Below, piece after piece: positions 32,281 to 40,907 of a DNA stretch of 64,000 nucleotides (its first letter is position 1; every line of letters begins with the position of its first letter). This DNA is from UBA2112 sp964545515 (GTDB taxonomy: Bacteria; Patescibacteriota; Saccharimonadia; Saccharimonadales; Saccharimonadaceae). The position numbers were made by a program, and so were the translations under genes. The notes under the pieces were generated by a model. It did not search any database. It was not told the DNA's origin and worked only from the letters and a program-made list of their open reading frames with translations. Location: NCBI GenBank assembly GCA_964545515.1, contig CAZJFK010000002.1:15210-79209 (forward strand), written 5' to 3'.

Positions 32281-33909
32281 ATGGATAAAAAAATTGCTCG
32301 TATTATTTTTGAGCTATATAACATAGAAGTAGATGTACCGATTAGCCGGACCGACCCGGCTTTTGGTGATTTTGCGACCAATATCGCTATGCAGCTAGCT
32401 GGGCGCTTGGGCAAAAACCCACGTGAAATAGCTACGGCTATTACCAAGGCGCTTGGTACTGATGATCAGATTCAGAGTGTAGATGTTGCGGGGCCTGGAT
32501 TTATCAATATCACCGTATCGGATGGTTATTTGCTCGATCTAGTGCATACTGAGGCGGAGCAGAATAGCAGCGGACAATCGGTGGTGATTGAGACCAATAA
32601 TCCAAACCCCTTCAAGGCAATGCATATCGGTCACGCCTATAACGCTATTTTGGCTGATACGATAGCAAATATCATCGAGGACGACGGCGCTATGACGCAC
32701 CGTGTCAGTTATCATGGTGACGTGGGGTTACATGTGGGCAAAAGTATGTGGGCAATCCTGCGTGACACTAAGGGTGACACTGCTAAACTGCAGGGTATTG
32801 CCGAGGGCGAGCGCAATAGCTACATGAGCCGCATGTACGCCGATGGTTCGCGTGAATACAAAGAATCCTCAGATGTAAAAGCCGAAATTGATGAGCTTGC
32901 CAAACAATCGTTTTTATTAGACGATCCGACCTATAAGGCGATTTATGACATGATATCAAGCTGGAGCTACAAGCAAATCGACGCCATCGTAGCGCGACTA
33001 GGCAACGAGCCGACTGAGCGACGATATGTCGAGAGTCAGACGGAGGAGCCGGGCAAGGCTATCATCAAATCCAATACGCCTGGGATATTCACCGAATCAG
33101 ACGGAGCGTATGTATTCGAGGGCAGCAAATACGGGTCTTTTGACAATGTACTAATCGGCAGCAGTGGCAATGGGCTGTATGGCGCGCACGACATGGGACT
33201 AATCGAATTAAAATATCGCGACTATCCAGATATGACACGTAGTATAGTGGTCACTGGCGGTGAGCAAGCGGCGTATTTCAAGGGAATTATCGCTGCTGGT
33301 GAGCTGTGTCACCCAGAACTTGCTGGTAAATTAGTTAACATTTCGACTGGCCTAGTGAAGCTAACTACTGGCAAAATGAGTAGCCGAACGGGCGATGTAA
33401 TTGAGATTGACTGGTTGTTTGATCAGTTTGCCGAGGCTATTCGTGAGCGTGGTGGTGTACCAGATGACGAAATTATCGCGGGCGCACTAAGATATCAATT
33501 CCTAAAAGTAAAAATAGGTAGCGACGTGGTGTTTGATATTAATGAAGCCGTGAGTCTGACGGGCAATACAGGTAGCTATCTGCAATACGCACATGCGCGG
33601 GCTAGGCGAATTCTAGATAAAGTCACTAGCGATGCCAGCTTGGAAGTCGTCCGCGACGAAGATAAAGCCTTGGTGCGTAAGCTTGGTGAATATGGCGAGG
33701 TCGTGAGCATCGTACATTCTCAGCTAGAGCCGCATCACCTATGCAATTATTTGTACGAACTAGCCCAGGAATTTAACCGATACTATGAAAAAAATAGGGT
33801 AGTTGGTGGTGAACATGAGGCTCATAGGTTGGCACTAGTTAAGGTTTACGCTGACACATTAAATCGTGGTCTCGGGGTGCTGGGTATTATCGCCCCCGAT
33901 AAAATGTAG
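32281..33909 (+). CDS. argS: Arginyl-tRNA synthetase
   Basis: 542 residues, class I aminoacyl-tRNA synthetase. The HIGH motif is in NPNPFKAMHIGHAYNAIL (about residues 102-119) and the second signature is KMSSRTGDVI (about 364-373). The N-terminal additional domain that touches the tRNA D loop (first 80 residues) is present but compact; the C-terminal anticodon-binding DALR domain ends with YADTLNRGLGVLGI. It charges tRNA-Arg. TATAAT at 32268-32273 with TGC before it lies 7 nt from the ATG: leaderless. Confidence 0.96.
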   Translation: MDKKIARIIFELYNIEVDVPISRTDPAFGDFATNIAMQLAGRLGKNPREIATAITKALGTDDQIQSVDVAGPGFINITVSDGYLLDLVHTEAEQNSSGQSVVIETNNPNPFKAMHIGHAYNAILADTIANIIEDDGAMTHRVSYHGDVGLHVGKSMWAILRDTKGDTAKLQGIAEGERNSYMSRMYADGSREYKESSDVKAEIDELAKQSFLLDDPTYKAIYDMISSWSYKQIDAIVARLGNEPTERRYVESQTEEPGKAIIKSNTPGIFTESDGAYVFEGSKYGSFDNVLIGSSGNGLYGAHDMGLIELKYRDYPDMTRSIVVTGGEQAAYFKGIIAAGELCHPELAGKLVNISTGLVKLTTGKMSSRTGDVIEIDWLFDQFAEAIRERGGVPDDEIIAGALRYQFLKVKIGSDVVFDINEAVSLTGNTGSYLQYAHARARRILDKVTSDASLEVVRDEDKALVRKLGEYGEVVSIVHSQLEPHHLCNYLYELAQEFNRYYEKNRVVGGEHEAHRLALVKVYADTLNRGLGVLGIIAPDKM

Positions 33910-33937
33910 TATAGTATTTTTATTAAAAGGAGTAAGT

Positions 33938-34408
33938 ATGGCAGATAAAGCAGTTAACGCAAAAGAACGAATTTCAAAAGCTAAGGCAAAGGCCGCCAAG
34001 GCTAAGGTAAGGGCTGTCGAGGCCAAAGCAAAAGCCGCAGAGGTCAAAGCTAGGGCCAAAGAGACGAAAGTTGTTGGCAAAGTTGGTAGCCATGGTGCAG
34101 ATTTTGTGAGCTTCATTCGCGAACAGGGTGTCGTCGGTATGGCCGTAGGTCTAGCCGTCGGTACTGTTGCCGCTGGTACAGTCAAGAATATTGTCGAAGG
34201 TTTTGTGACGCCTGTCGTGCAATTTATAGTCGGCAGTCAGGCTTCACTTGAGGCTCAGACATGGCACATGTACTTATGGGGCAGGACAGCTGATTTTCAG
34301 TGGGGACTAGCCCTGTCGTCTGTCATCACTCTGCTGGCGACTCTCGCGGTGATTTATTTCGTCGTTAAAATCGCTAGGCTCGATCGTCTCGATAAAAAGA
34401 AATCCTAA
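33938..34408 (+). CDS. mscL: Large-conductance mechanosensitive channel MscL with a long charged N-terminal extension
   Basis: 156 residues from the ATG at 33938, which has AAAGGAG 5 nt upstream; a start at 33866 lies inside argS. Residues about 50-95 match MscL: FVSFIREQGVVGMAVGLAVGTVAAGTVKNIVEGFVTPVVQFIVG is the N-terminal helix plus first membrane segment, and LALSSVITLLATLAVIYFVVKIA is the second. It protects cells from osmotic downshock. The unusual part is about 48 residues of Lys/Ala/Glu repeats before the channel (KAKAKAAKAKVRAVEAKAKA pattern), probably a helical coil, where MscL normally starts almost at the membrane. Confidence 0.82.
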   Translation: MADKAVNAKERISKAKAKAAKAKVRAVEAKAKAAEVKARAKETKVVGKVGSHGADFVSFIREQGVVGMAVGLAVGTVAAGTVKNIVEGFVTPVVQFIVGSQASLEAQTWHMYLWGRTADFQWGLALSSVITLLATLAVIYFVVKIARLDRLDKKKS

Positions 34409-34422
34409 TAGCTAGGCTTGAT

Positions 34423-34450
34423 AAGCGCGGCATCTCTGGTGTCGCGCTTT
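34423..34450 (+). terminator. Terminator after mscL
   Basis: AAGCGCGGC, loop, GTCGCGCTTTT followed by a T-rich run. Confidence 0.75.
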
Positions 34451-34502
34451 TAATATTGTATTCATGAGTGGCTTAGGCTAATAAATGGTTTATACTATTA
34501 AT

Positions 34503-35051
34503 ATGGTGAAAAAGGCAAAGCTACTCTGGGTAGATTTAGAAATGACAGGACTGGATCCTGTCGAGGACAGGATTTTAGAGGTTGCGGCGATTGTTACGAG
34601 CTGGGATTTTACTGAAATAGCTACATACGAGGCGGCCAAAAAGGTGGGTCCAAATTTGTTTGAAAAACGTATTAAAGCGGCTCCAGATTTTTGGAATAAA
34701 TTTCCAGAGGTACGTAGTGCATTGATTGCACAAAATAACTCAGCCTCAGCCAAAAATGGCCGTGTGGTCGAAAACGAATTATTGGAATTTATCGACAAAC
34801 ATTTTGATGCCGATGAGCAGATTATTTTGGCGGGCAATTCAATTCATCAAGACCGTAAGTTTATTGAAAACGAGTGGTCTCGATTAAATGCACGATTACA
34901 CTATCGTATGCTAGATGTTAGCGCTTGGAAGGTCGTATTTGACGGCAAATACGGTAAAAGATTTGCCAAGCCTGAGGCACATCGCGCACTTGATGATATT
35001 CGCGGTAGTATTGACGAGCTCAAGTATTACCTGGGTAAAGTGAGGATGTAA
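34503..35051 (+). CDS. orn: Oligoribonuclease (DEDDh 3'-5' exoribonuclease)
   Basis: 182 residues from the ATG at 34503. This start is 6 nt after TATACT (34491-34496); an upstream in-frame ATG would overlap that box. DEDD motifs: WVDLEMTGLDP (D, E), LAGNSIHQDRKFI (D), and PEAHRALDDIRGSIDEL (H, D). It degrades short RNAs and dinucleotides such as pGpG left by other nucleases, completing the mRNA-decay set with pnp (56553) and rnj (61303). Its TAA overlaps the ATG of capA by one base. Confidence 0.93.
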   Translation: MVKKAKLLWVDLEMTGLDPVEDRILEVAAIVTSWDFTEIATYEAAKKVGPNLFEKRIKAAPDFWNKFPEVRSALIAQNNSASAKNGRVVENELLEFIDKHFDADEQIILAGNSIHQDRKFIENEWSRLNARLHYRMLDVSAWKVVFDGKYGKRFAKPEAHRALDDIRGSIDELKYYLGKVRM

Positions 35052-36274
35052 TGAGCTTGCGCGTTAAAAAACACATGAAACGCGCTGGAATATTGATCGG
35101 TGGGATTTTGGTACTGCTGGTACTGGGTGGACTGGCCGTGTTTGGTAATTTGCCTGTCGAAAAAGTGGCCAACGTCTCTAATATGTTGCCGTATGAAAGC
35201 AAACCCAAGGTAGAGCCAACTGATGTATCGTCGCGCATGGCGGTTTTTGGCAATATATTTTGGGGCAGATACATCAACGATTGGTCGATGGCTAGTCCGT
35301 TAAAAACAGCCTATCCTTTTTCGCGCTTAAATGAGTTCCATCGTGATAAATACGACGCTTGGATAACAGGGCTAGAATGCCCGACCAAATCTGGGGTCAA
35401 TATGACGTCGGCCGAGATGGAGGTCGCACTGCAATTTAACTGTGATCCATCGTATATACCTGAGGCTGCTAAATGGTTTACGGCTGTGACGCTAGCCAAT
35501 AACCACACCGACAATCAAGAGCCTGGTGGTTTTGCCGAAACTCAAGCCGCACTAGAAAAGGCGGGTATACAGTATTTTGGGCATTACGATCCATATGTAA
35601 CCAAGGATTTGTGTGATGTTTTATCTATACCCGTACACATTAAGATGTCGGACGATTCGGTAAAAAAGGGTGATTTTCCGATGGCTTTTTGTGGATATCA
35701 TGGCGTGTTCAAGATTCCACCCGATAGCGGGATAGCTTTGCTCAGCAAATACAGTAAGGTCATGCCGACTTTTGCCTTGCCTCATATGGGACTGGAATAT
35801 CAGCCACTGCCAGACGCCCTAAAGGTTTCCGTTTATCACAAAATGATTGACGCCGGTGCCGATGTGGTGCTGGGCGACCACCCACATTGGATTCAGAATA
35901 CCGAGGTATATCATGATCACTTAATAGTTTATTCACTAGGCAATTTCATATTTGACCAGCAGTCAAATAACGAAGTGACTAGGGGTGTCGGTATTGTCGT
36001 AGATGTTAAGTATAGTGATATGCAGTCGGATGTTATCCAGAAATGGCTCGATATTGGTGCGAAGTGTAAGACTTATCACGACGATTGTTTGCAGTTAATT
36101 ACTGACGCGGGACTAGAAAAACCGAAGTTTACGATGAAATTTGATGCTATCGGTTCACGTGATAATGACAAGATTACACACCCAGCTAGTACTGATGATA
36201 TGAAAGGCATATTGACGCGACTTAATTGGGCTGATAGCATGAGTAAATTAAAGGATCCATACGGAAGTTTATAG
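35051..36274 (+). CDS. CapA-family (PGA_cap) metallophosphoesterase-like protein
   Basis: 407 residues. N-terminal anchor: KKHMKRAGILIGGILVLLVLGGLAVFG (about 7-33). The rest is the CapA/PgsA fold: AVFGNIFWGRYIND for the first metal motif, GLECPTKSG, TLANNHTDNQEPGGFAET, FALPHMGLEYQPLPDA, and GADVVLGDHPHWIQ...YSLGNFIFDQ. CapA is tied to poly-gamma-glutamate capsule synthesis, but most family members have unknown substrates, and no capB or capC is nearby, so an envelope role is the safest statement. Co-translated with orn (1-base overlap) and immediately followed by the YjbR-like gene. Confidence 0.86.
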   Translation: MSLRVKKHMKRAGILIGGILVLLVLGGLAVFGNLPVEKVANVSNMLPYESKPKVEPTDVSSRMAVFGNIFWGRYINDWSMASPLKTAYPFSRLNEFHRDKYDAWITGLECPTKSGVNMTSAEMEVALQFNCDPSYIPEAAKWFTAVTLANNHTDNQEPGGFAETQAALEKAGIQYFGHYDPYVTKDLCDVLSIPVHIKMSDDSVKKGDFPMAFCGYHGVFKIPPDSGIALLSKYSKVMPTFALPHMGLEYQPLPDALKVSVYHKMIDAGADVVLGDHPHWIQNTEVYHDHLIVYSLGNFIFDQQSNNEVTRGVGIVVDVKYSDMQSDVIQKWLDIGAKCKTYHDDCLQLITDAGLEKPKFTMKFDAIGSRDNDKITHPASTDDMKGILTRLNWADSMSKLKDPYGSL

Positions 36275-36610
36275 ATGAATCAACATGTTTTCAAAGATTT
36301 TATACTTGCACTCGATGATGTCTGGCTAGACCACTCACTTGGTGATAAGCGAGCCGTGTATAAATACGGCAAGCAACCTGAGGGCAAGATGATAGCTATT
36401 GTCGAAGAGAGTAGTAGCCCTTTGCGCGTTAGCTTGCGGTGCGATCCATTGCTGGCCAAGACTTTGCGTGAGCGCTATGAGACAGTGCTACCTGGTGAGA
36501 ATTTAAACAAAAATACCTGGAATACAATTATTTGTAGTGGTCAGTTAACTGATGACGAAATATACGATTTGATTCGTCATAGTTACGAAGTAGTTCAGGG
36601 CGAAGGCTAG
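36275..36610 (+). CDS. MmcQ/YjbR family protein
   Basis: 111 residues, the usual size. Typical pieces are a start MNQHVFKDFILALDDVW, YKYG...GKMIAIVEE, SLRCDPLLAKTLRERYETVLPGENLNKNTWNTI and a C-terminal helix LTDDEIYDLIRHSYEVV. Family members have a CyaY-like or DNA-binding-like fold and no firmly established function. The ATG directly follows the capA stop, so it is in the orn-capA unit. The 3' end overlaps the convergent gene by 4 bp. Confidence 0.82.
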   Translation: MNQHVFKDFILALDDVWLDHSLGDKRAVYKYGKQPEGKMIAIVEESSSPLRVSLRCDPLLAKTLRERYETVLPGENLNKNTWNTIICSGQLTDDEIYDLIRHSYEVVQGEG

Positions 36611-37314
36611 TTGCCGTCGTTGATATAACCCGCGAATTGATCGTGGATATCTTTGATTGTAGGTAGAGTTTCTTTGGAGTAATCGACTAGTGGTTTGGCC
36701 GAGCTTTGACCAAGTTCATTGAGTAGAATGATAAGCTTTTCTGTCTCGTTAGCCATTGTTTGCGCGTAAATCGTATCAAGCATGGCATTGAGCCTGGCGT
36801 CGTCGAGCTTTTTGTTGAGATCATCTGATGCGGCAGATTCGGTAGCTACTAGGGGCTTGGAGTATTTGGAGCGCTTGACCCCAGCATCGACTAGAAATTG
36901 TTCTGCTTTGGGCTCATTTGCCTTGATCCATGTTCTGTAAATAGTGTTTGTGGCAGAAAGCTTGCTACTCTTGATGTACTGCACAAATTGCGTGACGGTC
37001 TTGTCCATATTGTCTAGACGTAAATAGTATGTCTGCATGGTGATTGTGCTGGGTTTGCGATCACCCAGGGCTACAATCAAGCTAACTCCTAGGACCAATA
37101 GTACCATCATGATGACAAATACTTTGCCAAATGTACCGCTGAGGAAATTCTGTCTAGGTGGGGCAGCGGCAATAGAATCTAGATAATTTGGGTCATAGGC
37201 GGCCGGCTGAGGTTGGGAATATTCCGAAGGAACCTGTGGTGTGGGCTGCGAATTCGCCCAAGGATTGTTTGGGTCAGGAGCAGGATTTGGGTTTTGAGGT
37301 TGATTCGGATCCAT
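36607..37314 (-). CDS. Unknown single-pass membrane protein with Pro-rich N-terminus
   Basis: 235 residues from the ATG at 37312-37314. An ATG six bases upstream is possible, but TTAAAT on the minus strand lies 6 nt before this one. Residues 1-55 are Pro/Asn/Gln rich and probably disordered in the cytoplasm; a membrane segment VFVIMMVLLVLGVSLIVALG follows at about 64-83; the remaining 150 residues are helical and outside. No known domain. It is convergent with the YjbR-like gene and divergent from dnaG. Function unknown. Confidence 0.68.
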   Translation of the reverse strand: MDPNQPQNPNPAPDPNNPWANSQPTPQVPSEYSQPQPAAYDPNYLDSIAAAPPRQNFLSGTFGKVFVIMMVLLVLGVSLIVALGDRKPSTITMQTYYLRLDNMDKTVTQFVQYIKSSKLSATNTIYRTWIKANEPKAEQFLVDAGVKRSKYSKPLVATESAASDDLNKKLDDARLNAMLDTIYAQTMANETEKLIILLNELGQSSAKPLVDYSKETLPTIKDIHDQFAGYINDGN

Positions 37315-37391
37315 AAGCATATTTAATCACAAATAAGCATCGATATAAAGACCTACTGTATAGATAGGTTAATAGAGGTTATAATGTAGTC

Positions 37392-39131
37392 ATGCAGGAT
37401 GCTAAGGAAGAGGTGCGTTCGCGGCTCAATATCGAAGATGTTGTCGGCGAATATGTGCAGTTGAAACGCTCGGGTCGTAATTTCAAAGGACTGAGTCCTT
37501 TTAGCGGTGAAAAAACACCTAGTTTTATCGTGAGCCCAGACAAAAACATTTGGCATGATTTTAGCTCGGGTAGGGGCGGCGATATATTTAGCTTCGTGAT
37601 GGAGGTCGAGGGTGTTGATTTCAAACAAGCTCTCGAGATTTTGGCACGCAGAGCTGGTGTAGATATAGAACAAATTAGTGGCGACGGCAAGCTAGCCAAA
37701 AAGAAAAAGAGATTACTCGAAGCCAACGGATTAGCGGCGCGGTATTATCAGCAGAGCTTGGTCAAGAATTCTAGGGCAGTTGATTACGTTTTCAAAAAAC
37801 GTGGAATTGATAAACAAACAGTTGGTGATTTTGGGATTGGCTATGCGCCTAATAGTCGTGATGCGTTGGTGAATTTTTTGCGTAAGCGTGGGTTTAGTGA
37901 CTATGAGATCAAAGATGCCGGCCTAAGCAATCAATATGGTGGTGATCTTTTTCGTGAACGCATCGCTATACCGCTCATGAATCCGTCGGGCGATGTGATT
38001 GGTTTTACGGGCAGGGCGCTGGTAAATGATACTAATGGACCGAAATATTTGAACACACCACAGACTCTAATATACGACAAAGGCCGTCACGTGTTTGGGC
38101 TGTCGCAGGCCAAAGAAGCAATTCGTAAGTTTGGTCATGTAGTGATTGTCGAGGGGAATTTGGACGTCGTGAGTAGTCATCAGGCTGGTGTTAAAAACGT
38201 CGTAGCTACAGCTGGTACGGCGCTGACAGAAAATCATCTACGTGCTCTTAGTCGCTTGGCATCTGATATTCGACTAAGTTTTGACAACGACAAAGCCGGG
38301 CTTGCGGCGACCGAGCGAGCAATTGGAATTGCCCAGACGGTAGGAGTAGATCTAAGGATTATTACGCTGCCCGCTGGATTGAAAGACCCCGACGAAGTGG
38401 TCAAGCAAGATTCGGCACTCTGGACTACTGCCATTGATACAGCCGAGCCGGCGATTGACTGGGTGATAGGGCAGTATAAACAGCGCGAGGATATGGCGTC
38501 GGCGCGCGGTAAGCGTAATTTTACAAACGCTGCGCTAGCTATCGTCCGTGATATCAAAGACCAAGTGGTGCAAGACCACTATCTGGGTGTAATAGCCAGT
38601 GACGCTGACACCTCGAAGCGGGTTATGCTAGAAAAAATGGGTGATATGGGTAATGACAAAAAACCTATGCGAACTGTCAAAAATACTAGTCCGGCTAAAC
38701 AAGAAATTGAAATTACCAGAGACCCAATGCAGGATCAATTACTGTCTACGGCGCTAATATCGTCAGAGGTACGCGGTTTATTTGTGGAAATTAATCCTGA
38801 TATTTTTACGGGTGAATATCGACACGCGGTGGCGGATTATTTATCGTCACACCTCGACAAGGATTTGGAAGTAGTCCCAGACGGGTTACAAAAATACGAA
38901 AATTATGTTAGAATATTATTGTTAAACTTAGATGTAGATAATATAAATTGGTCAAAAGAAAACCGTCGGGCTACCGCCAACGAGGTTTTACGACAACTAC
39001 AATCCAACTATCAAAAACGATTAAAAGAAAAGCTCATACAACAAGAAATGGATGCGCGTGAAAGCGGAAACGACGCGCGCGCTGACGAATTATTAGTCGA
39101 AATCGACAAACTAATTAAAGGAGAACGATAG
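37392..39131 (+). CDS. dnaG: DNA primase DnaG with a zinc-ligand-free N-terminal domain
   Basis: 579 residues. It synthesises RNA primers at the replication fork. The N-terminal domain is clearly homologous to the CHC2 zinc ribbon, FKGLSPFSGEKTPSFIVSPDKNIWHDFSSGRGGDIFSFV, but the ligands that read C..H and C..C in other primases are S35, S38, D56 and S59, so no zinc can be held. The RNA-polymerase core is intact: TOPRIM Glu in VEGNLDVV and the acidic pair in SFDNDKAG. The C-terminal helicase-binding part is weakly conserved. TATAAT at 37380-37385 is 6 nt before the ATG (leaderless). The stop overlaps the GTG start of rpoD, as in the macromolecular synthesis operon. Confidence 0.95.
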   Translation: MQDAKEEVRSRLNIEDVVGEYVQLKRSGRNFKGLSPFSGEKTPSFIVSPDKNIWHDFSSGRGGDIFSFVMEVEGVDFKQALEILARRAGVDIEQISGDGKLAKKKKRLLEANGLAARYYQQSLVKNSRAVDYVFKKRGIDKQTVGDFGIGYAPNSRDALVNFLRKRGFSDYEIKDAGLSNQYGGDLFRERIAIPLMNPSGDVIGFTGRALVNDTNGPKYLNTPQTLIYDKGRHVFGLSQAKEAIRKFGHVVIVEGNLDVVSSHQAGVKNVVATAGTALTENHLRALSRLASDIRLSFDNDKAGLAATERAIGIAQTVGVDLRIITLPAGLKDPDEVVKQDSALWTTAIDTAEPAIDWVIGQYKQREDMASARGKRNFTNAALAIVRDIKDQVVQDHYLGVIASDADTSKRVMLEKMGDMGNDKKPMRTVKNTSPAKQEIEITRDPMQDQLLSTALISSEVRGLFVEINPDIFTGEYRHAVADYLSSHLDKDLEVVPDGLQKYENYVRILLLNLDVDNINWSKENRRATANEVLRQLQSNYQKRLKEKLIQQEMDARESGNDARADELLVEIDKLIKGER

Positions 39132-40210
39132 TGCCAGATAATGACGAAAATCTACAAGATGAACAATACGAAGAGGTTGACGTAGAAGCACCGCGTAGTG
39201 ACGACGAGCCGCTTGCTGATGATCTAGAAGACGAAGATGAAATCGATGATGAAACGCTAAACAACGCCCAATATCTAGATGACGTTAGTGATGACAGTGT
39301 ACGCCTATATTTACGTGAAATCGGTAAAATTCCTCTACTTAATGGCGAGGAAGAGCTGGCGCTAGCTCAGGAAATTGTGGCCAATCGTGAAGAGCTAGCG
39401 GAGGTGTCCGAAAAACTTAAAGAAGAGGGACTGTCGGCTAGTGAGCGTTCCAAACTAACTCATAAGTCGGCCAAACTTAGTCGGCCTAAGGACAAAATGG
39501 CTGAGGCTAATATGCGACTAGTTGTGAGTATCGCCAAGCGTTACAGCGGACGAGGACTAGATTTGCTTGACCTAATCCAAGAAGGTAATACTGGGTTGCT
39601 CCGTGCCGTTGAAAAGTTTGACCCTGACAAGGGATTCAAATTTAGTACTTATGCCACCTGGTGGATCCGCCAGGCGATTACCCGTGCGATTGCCGATCAA
39701 GCTCGCACGATCCGTATTCCAGTGCACATGGTTGAGACTATCAACAAGCTGCTGCGTACTCAGCGCCGTATGACCCAGGAGCTCAACCGCGAGCCTACTA
39801 TCGATGAGCTAGCCAAAGAACTCGAGATGGAGCCTGAGAAAGTAGAATACGTCATGAAGATTAAGCAAGACATCACGTCTCTCGACGCTGGTGTCGGTCA
39901 TGATGGTGACGACGAAGACAGCGTACTCGGTGATTTTATCGAGGACGAAGATGGCAAATCGCCTCAGGAATCAGCAACTGAGCAGCTGCTAAAAGAGCAG
40001 GTCCAAGACATTCTAGCTACACTTAGTGACCGTGAGCAAAAGATTATCAAAATGCGTTTTGGTCTAGAAAACGGCAAAAGCCACACTCTCGAAGAAGTCG
40101 GCCAGGAATTCGCCGTGACTCGCGAGCGTATCCGCCAAATTGAGGCCAAGGCACTTGGTAAGTTGCGCAAGCACAAAGACGCCAAAAAACTCCACGATTA
40201 CCTAGGCTAG
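39131..40210 (+). CDS. rpoD: Primary RNA polymerase sigma factor (sigma70/SigA)
   Basis: 359 residues from a GTG that overlaps the dnaG TAG stop by one base, indicating coupled translation. The first 50 residues are acidic in place of region 1.1. Region 1.2 (DSVRLYLREIGKIPLL), region 2 (ANMRLVVSIAKRYSGRGLDLLDLIQEGNTGLLRAVEKFDPDKGFKFSTYATWWIRQAI) and region 4.2 (HTLEEVGQEFAVTRERIRQIEAKALGKLR) are complete. Regions 2.4 and 4.2 explain the TATAAT and TTGACA-like boxes seen across this window. A terminator follows at 40227-40268. Confidence 0.97.
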   Translation: MPDNDENLQDEQYEEVDVEAPRSDDEPLADDLEDEDEIDDETLNNAQYLDDVSDDSVRLYLREIGKIPLLNGEEELALAQEIVANREELAEVSEKLKEEGLSASERSKLTHKSAKLSRPKDKMAEANMRLVVSIAKRYSGRGLDLLDLIQEGNTGLLRAVEKFDPDKGFKFSTYATWWIRQAITRAIADQARTIRIPVHMVETINKLLRTQRRMTQELNREPTIDELAKELEMEPEKVEYVMKIKQDITSLDAGVGHDGDDEDSVLGDFIEDEDGKSPQESATEQLLKEQVQDILATLSDREQKIIKMRFGLENGKSHTLEEVGQEFAVTRERIRQIEAKALGKLRKHKDAKKLHDYLG

Positions 40211-40226
40211 CATAAGTTAGTTGATT

Positions 40227-40268
40227 ATCATGAAAAGACGCCTTCGCGAGGAGGCTTCTTTTCATGAT
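40227..40268. terminator. Terminator after rpoD
   Basis: ATCATGAAAAGACGCCT, loop TCGCG, AGGAGGCTTCTTTTCATGAT: a long stem that ends the dnaG-rpoD operon. Confidence 0.82.
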
Positions 40269-40303
40269 AGCAGTGGGCGACATTTACGGTATACATAAGC
40301 TTC

Positions 40304-40332
40304 TTGACAAATTTAGAACCATAGCGTATAAT
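40304..40332 (+). promoter_or_regulatory. Consensus promoter for the gene at 40377
   Basis: TTGACA (40304-40309), 17-bp spacer, TATAAT (40327-40332). Exact consensus in both boxes. The predicted leader is about 38 nt and A-rich. Confidence 0.85.
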
Positions 40333-40376
40333 ATGCAGTGAGTATATATAATAAAACCAACAGAAAGTACCTTAAA

Positions 40377-40871
40377 ATGAGTAACCCCAATCAAGCACCA
40401 AGACCAACCAGTGATACCACCGAGGCTGATGTTGATTCTCAGAACACTGCATTATACGCGAAACATGAGTCAGCCGTGAATGCCCTAGAAGAGTTTGAGG
40501 GCGAACACCCGGACATTGCTAAGATGTCAAAACGTCGCGATAAACTCGGCAAAAAGATAGAGGATAAGGGCGGGTTTTCACATGATTTTTACATGAATAA
40601 TGAATATACTAGCCATGATCCATATAAATTGGGACGTAGTGTTGTGCGTAGGCTTGTGAGTTCAGAGGCTCGATTACTGGCTAACAAAGATGAATATATG
40701 CAGATTACAGGTACGGTTGATACGTGGAATTATAAGAAGCATCAAGTTGACTCTAATCTAGAAGAAGCGCGTCAGTTCAAAGAAGCTAATCTTGGTGAGC
40801 TTATAGATATCGCAAAGGCGGACGCCGAACAGTCTGGTGTTGAAATCGATACTGGCGACAAGGACAAATAG
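40377..40871 (+). CDS. Unknown charged cytoplasmic protein
   Basis: 164 residues from the ATG at 40377; a GTG at 40338 in the same frame lies where transcription should start and would give a leaderless 177-residue form. Helical and charged (HESAVNALEEFEGEHPDIAKMSKRRDKLGKKIEDKG), with no membrane segment. The strong promoter suggests high expression. It belongs to the lineage-specific gene set with A-rich leaders (also 53658, 58783 and 60485). No similarity that I recognise. Confidence 0.62.
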   Translation: MSNPNQAPRPTSDTTEADVDSQNTALYAKHESAVNALEEFEGEHPDIAKMSKRRDKLGKKIEDKGGFSHDFYMNNEYTSHDPYKLGRSVVRRLVSSEARLLANKDEYMQITGTVDTWNYKKHQVDSNLEEARQFKEANLGELIDIAKADAEQSGVEIDTGDKDK

Positions 40872-40907
40872 GCCGCTACACCATCAAGAAGCTGCCTGAT
40901 TGTTGGG

